Assembly: GCF_023516555.1 (NCBI RefSeq)
Contig: NZ_JAMGBD010000002.1
Span: 558,001-622,000 of the forward strand
Source: Sphingomonas alba
GTDB taxonomy: Bacteria > Pseudomonadota > Alphaproteobacteria > Sphingomonadales > Sphingomonadaceae
DNA: 64,000 bases
Direction of reading: 5' to 3'
In this document: positions 58,480 through 64,000 of the stretch, piece by piece
How positions within the stretch are numbered: the stretch's first letter is position 1
Layout of the letters: each line of letters opens with the position of its first letter
Translations under genes and position numbers: made by a program
Notes under the pieces: generated by a model
The model's input: the letters and a program-made list of their open reading frames with translations, nothing else
Database searches by the model: none
What the model was told of the DNA's origin: nothing

Positions 58480-58583
58480 CACGTTTAAGCCCCTCATGCT
58501 CTTAAGCTGTGTTAGCCCCATAAAACAGCTAGGGCGTCACCGCAAGCGCGGCAACGCCCCTTCGACCAAAGGTCTCTAGCCGT

Positions 58584-59441
58584 CTACCAGAAGAAGTTGT
58601 GGATCACGTCCACGACCTGACCGGTGTAGATGTTCACCATCAGGGCATCGTCCCAGTAACGAACCCAGCGGTACGGGCCGTAGGCCGGCGGCAGTCGATA
58701 CTGCCAGGGGTCGTTCAGCCAGAAGCTCTGGTCGTAATAGCTCGGGTACATGTACGAGCCGATCGACCACGGGCGATAGTTCCAGCCGAACGGATCGCTG
58801 TAAAAGCCGATCGAGAAGATCGACCGGTGATAGTTGCGATAGCTGTTCCAGTCGTAGCGGCGATCATGGCGCCAGTTGTTGGTCCAGCGCGTGTAATTGC
58901 CGTTGCGATAGTCCGTGCGGCGGCGATTCTGGAACGCCTGCTGCTCGGTGCGGCTCGGGCCGCGAGTGACATTGGTGTCGGGAACGGTCCGGACCCGCCG
59001 CTGGCGATCCTGCCAATTGGCCTGGTTGCTGCCCTGCCAGTTGTTCTGGCGGCCCTGCCAATTGGACTGGCTGCCATTGCTATTGCCCTGGCGGGCTTCA
59101 CGAGTGCGCTCGTTGCGGCCGGACTGGACCTGGGTAGCCTGCACCTGCTGTTCGCGCTGGGCGCGGAAGCGCTCGCGCTGCTCGGCGAAGCCTGACTGAC
59201 CCGACTGGCCGGACTGCGCCGCCTGGTTTACCTGGCCGCGCTCGACCCGCTCGGTGCGGACGCGCTGCTCGCCGCCATTGCTGGGCTGCTGGACTTCGCG
59301 GGTGCGCTGCGGACGGCTCTCCGACTGCTCGGACTGGTTGCTGTCGCGGTGATGACGGCCATTGCCATTATCGTCGCCAGGCTGGGCGAGAGCCGGCACG
59401 GCCGCCGATGCGAGAAGGAGAAAGAGAGGCAATTTACGCAT
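58584..59441 (-). CDS. RcnB-like exported protein
   Basis: 285 residues from ATG 59441, with GGAGTT upstream. A signal peptide (MRKLPLFLLLASAAVPALAQ) is followed by about 150 residues rich in Q, N, R and S, with repeats such as SNWQGRQNNWQGSNQANWQ, a disordered part. The C-terminal domain YDQSFWLNDPWQYRLPPAYGPYRWVRYWDDALMVNIYTGQVVDV is the RcnB-type domain. RcnB of enterobacteria takes part in nickel/cobalt balance; relatives here are mostly uncharacterised. Confidence 0.82.
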   Translation of the reverse strand: MRKLPLFLLLASAAVPALAQPGDDNGNGRHHRDSNQSEQSESRPQRTREVQQPSNGGEQRVRTERVERGQVNQAAQSGQSGQSGFAEQRERFRAQREQQVQATQVQSGRNERTREARQGNSNGSQSNWQGRQNNWQGSNQANWQDRQRRVRTVPDTNVTRGPSRTEQQAFQNRRRTDYRNGNYTRWTNNWRHDRRYDWNSYRNYHRSIFSIGFYSDPFGWNYRPWSIGSYMYPSYYDQSFWLNDPWQYRLPPAYGPYRWVRYWDDALMVNIYTGQVVDVIHNFFW

Positions 59442-59468
59442 GGGGGGTAACTCCAAAAACACACCCTG

Positions 59469-60002
59469 TTACTGCGTCGCTTTCTGTTCCTCCGGCGATG
59501 AGCCGTTGCTGAACCGTGACGATATCGGCGGTTCAGCATTCGGCGGGCCGCTTGCCGCCATCGCCGCGGCGGCGCGATCGATGGCACGGCGGATGCGCGG
59601 CTGAGCGCCGCAGCGGCAGATGTTGGGAAGCGCCGCGATCTCGGCCTCGGTCGGACGCGGGCTGGCTTTGAGGAGCGCCGCGATGGCGAGGATCATGCCC
59701 GGGTCGCAATAGCCGCACTGGCTGACCTGCTCGGCGGCCCAGGCCTGTTGCACGGGGTGGGCGCGCTCGCTCGACAGGCCTTCGATGGTGACAACGTCCG
59801 CGCCTTCCAGCTGGCCGATGGTCAGCGAGCAACTGAGCACCGCGCGCTCGTCGACGATGACGGTGCAGGCCCCGCAGCCGCGGCTGTCGCAGCCATATTT
59901 GGCGCCGGTGAGGTTGGCGGCATCGCGCAGCGCCCACAGGAGGGGCGTTCCGGGATCGAGATGGAAGCGGACCGCTTCGCCATTCACCGTCATGCTGGTC
60001 AT
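59469..60002 (-). CDS. 2Fe-2S subunit of a molybdenum hydroxylase (IorA/CoxS type), orphan
   Basis: About 177 residues. An N-terminal plant-ferredoxin-type cluster (YGCDSRGCGACTVIVD with a later cysteine in VLSCSL) and the C-terminal four-helix cluster domain (SQCGYCDPGMIL and NICRCGAQPRI) make eight cysteines for two 2Fe-2S centres. Such subunits carry electrons from a molybdopterin subunit (IorB/CoxL), not found in this window. A long tail (SGPPNAEPPISSRFSNGSSPEEQK) follows. ATG 60002 or 59993 may be the start. Confidence 0.88.
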   Translation of the reverse strand: MTSMTVNGEAVRFHLDPGTPLLWALRDAANLTGAKYGCDSRGCGACTVIVDERAVLSCSLTIGQLEGADVVTIEGLSSERAHPVQQAWAAEQVSQCGYCDPGMILAIAALLKASPRPTEAEIAALPNICRCGAQPRIRRAIDRAAAAMAASGPPNAEPPISSRFSNGSSPEEQKATQ

Positions 60003-60066
60003 TGCTGGCAAGGCTAGTCGCGGCGCCCGCCCTTGCAAAGCCTCTGCCGCTCGGCATCATGAGGGG

Positions 60067-60849
60067 ATGGCGGCGATTGCGACAAGCAGCGGACGGATCG
60101 GCTTTGTGGAAACGGGCGGCAGCGATGCCGTGCCGATCGTCTTCCTGCATGGCGTGGGGTCGGACAAAAGCGTCTGGCGGCCGCAGCTCGAACATTTCGG
60201 GCAATCGCGGCGGGCGATCGCCTTCGATTATCCGGGCTATGGGGAAAGCGGGTTGCTCGACGGCGCGAGCCGCGACGACTTCGCGGCGGCGATCTTGGCG
60301 GCGATGGATGCTCTGGGTGTCGAGCGAGCGCATGTGTGCGGCCTGTCGCTCGGCGGGGTCGTTGCCATTGCCATGCACGCGCGTGCGCCCGGGCGCTGCG
60401 CTTCGCTGATCCTCGCGGACACGTTCGCCATGCATCCCGACGGCCAGGGGATTTTCGAACGGTCGACCGAGGCGAGCCGGACGATCGGCATGCGGGCGCT
60501 GGCGGAGGGACGGATCGACGTGCTGCTTGGCAGCGAGGCGACGCCGGAGCTTCGCGCCGAATGCGTGGAGGCGATGGCTGCGATCGACCCTGCCGCCTAT
60601 CGCATGGGCGCGGAAGCCGTATGGCTGGCCGACCAGGTCGAACGGGCGCGAGCGATCGGCGTCCCGACGCTTGTCCTCTGCGGGTCGGAGGACCGGATCA
60701 CCCCGCCGGCGCTGTCGGAGGAGCTTGTGGGGCTGATTCCCGGCGCCAGCTTGGAACCGATCGAGCGTGCTGGCCATCTTGCCAATGCCGAACAGCCGGC
60801 CGCGTTCAATGCCGCCGTCGATAAATTCCTCTCGGCGGCGGAGCAATAA
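60067..60849 (+). CDS. Alpha/beta hydrolase, 3-oxoadipate enol-lactonase-like
   Basis: 260 residues from ATG 60067, with GAGGGG immediately upstream. Catalytic triad: serine in VCGLSLGGVVAI, aspartate in LCGSEDRITPP, histidine in ERAGHLANAE. The order and length match PcaD-like lactonases and related esterases; no other aromatic genes sit nearby, so the substrate is open. It is divergent from the 2Fe-2S gene with 64 bp between. Confidence 0.87.
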   Translation: MAAIATSSGRIGFVETGGSDAVPIVFLHGVGSDKSVWRPQLEHFGQSRRAIAFDYPGYGESGLLDGASRDDFAAAILAAMDALGVERAHVCGLSLGGVVAIAMHARAPGRCASLILADTFAMHPDGQGIFERSTEASRTIGMRALAEGRIDVLLGSEATPELRAECVEAMAAIDPAAYRMGAEAVWLADQVERARAIGVPTLVLCGSEDRITPPALSEELVGLIPGASLEPIERAGHLANAEQPAAFNAAVDKFLSAAEQ

Positions 60850-60921
60850 ATCACACAGTAAACAGCGCCTTAACCATGGACCTGAACCGTATCTTTGCCT
60901 TGCTTTGCGAAAAGCAGGGCC

Positions 60922-61800
60922 ATGTCCAGGATCGCTCTCGCTTCCGCCGCTGCTCTTGCGCTGTCCGCCGCGCCGGCCGCCGCGCAGACCGTCCAAAGCT
61001 ATACGTCCAGCAAGACCTACGCGATCCTCGGCGGAGAGAGCCGGCTCGCCCAGCTCCTGGCACAACAATCGGGCCAGCCGCCCCTCGCTCAGCCTGCTGT
61101 CGCTCCAGCGAGCTATGGCGCGCCGATGGTGCAGGCGGTGATGCCGACGTACCGGCCGGCGATTTCGATGACGGCACCGGATGTGTTCAATTCGGTCGCC
61201 TTGCCGATCGGCCACACGACGCTCGACCGCCGCTGGAAGAAGGTCGAGAACGGCCCGGTCGGGGCGGCGTCAGGCGCTTATGCGGCCGGCCTCAACGGAC
61301 GCGGGGCGATGGAGAAGCTGGTCGCCGTCAATCACTACGTGAATTCGCGAGTTCGCTTCGTCGACGACATCAAGCAATATGGCGTTGCCGATTTGTGGAC
61401 CTCCGCCGCCCAGACGCTGAGCCGCGGCCGCGGCGATTGCGAAGATTATGCGATCGCCAAGATGCAGCTGCTGCGCCGCGCCGGATTCGCCGAGAGGGAC
61501 CTGTACCTGGTCATCCTGCGCGATGCCCTGCGCCGTGCCGATCATGCGGTGCTGGTCGCCCGCGCCGACAACCGGCTGCTGGTGCTGGACAATGGCACCG
61601 ACCGCTTGATCGACAGTTTCGAGATGGTGGATTACCACCCGATCGTGACCTTCTCGGGCAACCACGTCTGGACCCACGGCTATCGCCGCGAGCTGCCGCC
61701 GATCACCTATGCGTCGAATGACAAGGTTGCGACCCCGCCGGTAACGATTGCCGCCGCTGCCGGCGTCGTTGCAGTGACGCCGGGCGCCGCCGCCAATTAA
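60922..61800 (+). CDS. Bacterial transglutaminase-like cysteine peptidase (LapG-like)
   Basis: 292 residues from ATG 60922 with a signal peptide (SRIALASAAALALSAAPAAAQ). The Cys-His-Asp triad of the family is in RGRGDCEDYAIAKM, RADHAVLVAR and VLDNGTDRL. LapG cleaves large adhesins at the cell surface to release biofilms, under control of c-di-GMP. The neighbouring HlyD adaptor gene supports a link with type I secretion. The stop shares TTAA with that gene. Confidence 0.9.
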   Translation: MSRIALASAAALALSAAPAAAQTVQSYTSSKTYAILGGESRLAQLLAQQSGQPPLAQPAVAPASYGAPMVQAVMPTYRPAISMTAPDVFNSVALPIGHTTLDRRWKKVENGPVGAASGAYAAGLNGRGAMEKLVAVNHYVNSRVRFVDDIKQYGVADLWTSAAQTLSRGRGDCEDYAIAKMQLLRRAGFAERDLYLVILRDALRRADHAVLVARADNRLLVLDNGTDRLIDSFEMVDYHPIVTFSGNHVWTHGYRRELPPITYASNDKVATPPVTIAAAAGVVAVTPGAAAN

Positions 61801-63056
61801 CGCTCGCGCAGCGCTTCGCTGCGAGCCTTCAGAACCGGCTTCAGCAAAAAGCGCATGACGCTCTTGTGGCCCGTGATGATCTGCGTGTCGGTGATCATGC
61901 CCGGCGTGATCGGCAGACGATGGGCTCCGGATTCCAAGTAGCTCTTCTGAGTTTCCACGATCACGGTGAAATAGGGCTGCTTCTCGTTTTCGTCATAGAT
62001 CGAGTCCGCCGACACCTGGACGACCTTGCCCTCAAGCCCGCCATAGGTTGAAAAGTCGTATGCGGTGACTTTCACCAAAGCCTTGTCGCCGACCTTGATG
62101 AAGGCGATGTCGCTTGGCTTCACACGCGTTTCGACGAGCAGCTTCTCGCCCATCGGCACGACTTCCATGACCTTCTCGCCCGCGGCGACGAAACCGCCAA
62201 TCGTCGTCACCTTGACGTCATTGACGACGCCGTCGACCGGAGATCGTAGTTCGCGGCGGCCGAGCGGTCCCTTGCCGCCCAGCGATTGCTCGTTGACCGC
62301 GATCTTCTGCTCGACCTGGCTGCGCTCATTCAGCGCGTCCTGGCGGAAGGTGAAATTGGCCTCGTTCGCCTGGTTGCGCGCCTCGCTGATGGCGGCGGCG
62401 GCCCGGCCGGCCTGCTCGCGGGCGCCGGCGATGCGGCCCTGCAAATCGACCACCTCGCGGCGGGCATCGAGGAGCTCGGTCTGTGGAACGATGTTTTTCG
62501 CGGCCAGCGGCTCAAGCATCGACACGCGCTGCCGGGCGAGCTCAAGGCTGTTGCTCAGGCTGCTGACGCTGGCATTGGCTTCGGCCATCTCGCGACGGCG
62601 CTGTTCGGCGGTGGCGTTGAGCGCGGCGACGCGGCTCGAAAGCGCTTCACGGCGGACCTGCGTCAGGGTTGCTTCGTCGCTGTCGAGGTTACCGGCCGAG
62701 GAGCCGAGGCCTTCCGAAGCAAGGCGGGCCGAACGCGCTTCCAGCGCCTGCGTCTCTGCCTGCAATTGGCGGCTCTCCGGATTGTCGAGGCGGGCCAGCA
62801 GCTGGCCGCGCTTCACCTGTTGCCCGGACCGGACCAGCAATTCGGAGATGGTCGACGCTTCGGTCGCCTGGATGAGCTGCACCTTGCTCGAGGGAATGAC
62901 CTTCCCCTGCCCGCGCGTCACTTCGTCGACATCGGCCAGCGCTGCCCAGAGGATGAACAGGAAGAAGCCGATCGTCGTGATGACGATGACACGCTGCGAG
63001 CCGGTCAGCGGCTGACGATGCTTGGGGATCGTCGGGAGGAAGGAAAGAGACGCCAT
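61797..63056 (-). CDS. HlyD/LapC-type adaptor of a type I secretion system
   Basis: 419 residues: one membrane segment near residues 22-40 (RVIVITTIGFFLFILWAALADV), GQGKVIPSSKVQLIQATEASTISELLVRSGQQV as the biotinyl-lipoyl half, a coiled-coil hairpin (about residues 90-250), and the beta-barrel VKVTAYDFSTYGGLEGKVVQVSADSIYDE. It bridges the inner membrane ABC exporter to the outer membrane channel. Neither the exporter ATPase nor a TolC is in the window. Confidence 0.93.
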   Translation of the reverse strand: MASLSFLPTIPKHRQPLTGSQRVIVITTIGFFLFILWAALADVDEVTRGQGKVIPSSKVQLIQATEASTISELLVRSGQQVKRGQLLARLDNPESRQLQAETQALEARSARLASEGLGSSAGNLDSDEATLTQVRREALSSRVAALNATAEQRRREMAEANASVSSLSNSLELARQRVSMLEPLAAKNIVPQTELLDARREVVDLQGRIAGAREQAGRAAAAISEARNQANEANFTFRQDALNERSQVEQKIAVNEQSLGGKGPLGRRELRSPVDGVVNDVKVTTIGGFVAAGEKVMEVVPMGEKLLVETRVKPSDIAFIKVGDKALVKVTAYDFSTYGGLEGKVVQVSADSIYDENEKQPYFTVIVETQKSYLESGAHRLPITPGMITDTQIITGHKSVMRFLLKPVLKARSEALRER

Positions 63057-63077
63057 ATACCAGTGACTTCTACTAGA

Positions 63078-64000
63078 TCAGCGTGAGGCAATCACGCGGG
63101 TTTCGGCGGCTGCGTCATTTTGGGTCGCCTGAGCCGGCATCGGCGTGCCCTGGCTCGCCGCAATGCGCTGCGTCGCGGAGCCCGTCTCGTTTGGCATCGG
63201 GATGGTCAGCGTCCAGCCCTTCGTCGTGTCCAGCAGGCCGCCGACATCGTTGGGCGCGCGGTGCAGGACCGTGCCATCGGTAATCGGACCCTGAACGATC
63301 GGCTGGCCGTCGCCGGTCGTCAGCTTCGCCAGCACAACCGGCGGGCGCATCGAGACAGGATCGCGCGGCTCACCGATATAATGGCCGGTGAAGGCGGCCG
63401 GCTGCCCCCAGGCGCCCGGCCAACGATAGAAGATATGCGCGCCAAGCTGCGTAATCTTGGTCAGCATCGGCGCCCAGTACGGAGCGACATAATCGGCGTG
63501 ATAGTGGGTCGCGTTGCCGACGGAGCGCTCGACATAGCCCGCCAGTGCCGCGCGAGCGATCTGCTCGGCCTGCTTCCAGGCCGCAGCCTCGGGCTTGCGG
63601 AAGAGCGAGCCGTCGCAAACGAAGGTGAACTGGCAGACCGGCGTAGAACTATGCTGGTAGACGACGCCGCAGACGGACTTCGGGAAGGCCGGGTGCCTCA
63701 TGCGGTTGAGCACGACCTGCGCAACTGCGCGACGGCCTTCGATCGGTTCGAAGCCCGCTTCGTAATAGACCGCCTGGGTCAGGCAGAGGACGGCGCGGCG
63801 CTGGTCGAGCGTCTCGCCAGCGGGCAAAACGAAGGCGCGCGCGGCGAGGACAGGTGCATCGCTGAACGGCAAAGCTGCGTTGATGACCTTGGCCTGCTCG
63901 CCGACAGCTTCGACCTTGTTGGCCTCATCGCCGGTCGTCGCCTGGATCAGCGCCGCTGCCTTGCCGGCAGAAATCGGGCGGCTGTCGGACGCGACCGCCG
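63078..64000 (-). CDS. Cell wall hydrolase, SleB-like (5' end outside window)
   Basis: The frame is open to the edge of the window, so the N-terminus is missing; the TTG near 63872 is only an internal codon. The SleB-type hydrolase_2 domain is seen: CLTQAVYYEAGFEPIEGRRAVAQVVLNRMRHPAFP with the catalytic glutamate (YYEA), then VCGVVYQHSSTPVCQFTFVCDG and NATHYHADYVAPYW. It cuts peptidoglycan glycan strands. The tail is proline/glutamine-rich and unstructured. 21 bp separate it from the HlyD gene downstream. Confidence 0.9.
   Translation of the reverse strand, partial: AVASDSRPISAGKAAALIQATTGDEANKVEAVGEQAKVINAALPFSDAPVLAARAFVLPAGETLDQRRAVLCLTQAVYYEAGFEPIEGRRAVAQVVLNRMRHPAFPKSVCGVVYQHSSTPVCQFTFVCDGSLFRKPEAAAWKQAEQIARAALAGYVERSVGNATHYHADYVAPYWAPMLTKITQLGAHIFYRWPGAWGQPAAFTGHYIGEPRDPVSMRPPVVLAKLTTGDGQPIVQGPITDGTVLHRAPNDVGGLLDTTKGWTLTIPMPNETGSATQRIAASQGTPMPAQATQNDAAAETRVIASR

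Noticed and set aside
58870-59300. Tandem repeat array
   Set aside because: Codes for the Q/N/R-rich disordered part of the RcnB-like protein (WQGRQNNWQ units); coding repeat, no separate element.

Overview
The window comes from a high-GC alphaproteobacterium, most likely a member of the Sphingomonadales (Sphingomonas or Sphingomicrobium type). The evidence is gene content and order: GapR, MipZ, a class I lysyl-tRNA synthetase, rpmF-plsX-fabH with ihfA and a MerR regulator, tolQRAB-pal after ybgC, ruvC/ruvA/ruvB, a transglutaminase-like cysteine peptidase beside an HlyD adaptor, and a 'ligase-associated' DNA repair gene set. This is inferred from gene families; no 16S gene is present. I saw no rRNA, tRNA, CRISPR array or intact insertion sequence. 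Genes are packed tightly, and no stretch longer than about 300 bp lacks a gene.

Layout. 0-2.6 kb: the end of an aromatic/acyl-CoA catabolic operon (acyl-CoA dehydrogenase, Rid-family protein, benzoate-type CoA ligase). 2.7-11.3 kb: the methylmalonyl-CoA route for propionyl-CoA (mutase, PccA, epimerase, PccB), with a small membrane protein and three exported unknown proteins inside it; pccB carries a one-base frameshift in a nine-base homopolymer. 11.4-16 kb: a glycan cluster (TuaH-like glycosyltransferase, UDP-galactopyranose mutase, GH43-like and GH1-like proteins) behind an EcfG-like promoter. 16-25 kb: housekeeping (phosphatase, NAD(P)HX dehydratase, pyruvate kinase, GapR, YebC, RuvC/A/B). 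25-30.5 kb: esterase, then the Tol-Pal envelope machine. 30.5-44 kb: PanC, MipZ, phosphohexomutase, LysK, DinG-like helicase, SixA, lipid synthesis, hydrolases. 44-53.6 kb: PabBC folate fusion and a scattered Lhr/PdeM/Exo repair set without its ligase. 53.6-56.6 kb: an accessory patch of tiny proteins and a GH25 lysozyme. 56.6-64 kb: DUF885 peptidase, an RcnB-like protein, an orphan 2Fe-2S subunit, a hydrolase, a LapG/LapC-like pair and a SleB-type wall hydrolase that runs off the edge.

Most unusual points: a 114-bp palindromic repeat read in frame inside methylmalonyl-CoA mutase; a probable CTG start for ruvC whose Shine-Dalgarno lies in a perfect hairpin; six of twelve convergent gene pairs sharing a 4-bp stop-stop overlap; a second short repeat that forms the C-terminus of the Lhr helicase and recurs at the stop of the DUF885 gene; and two putative metallopeptidases (M19-like, M20-like) that lack expected metal ligands.
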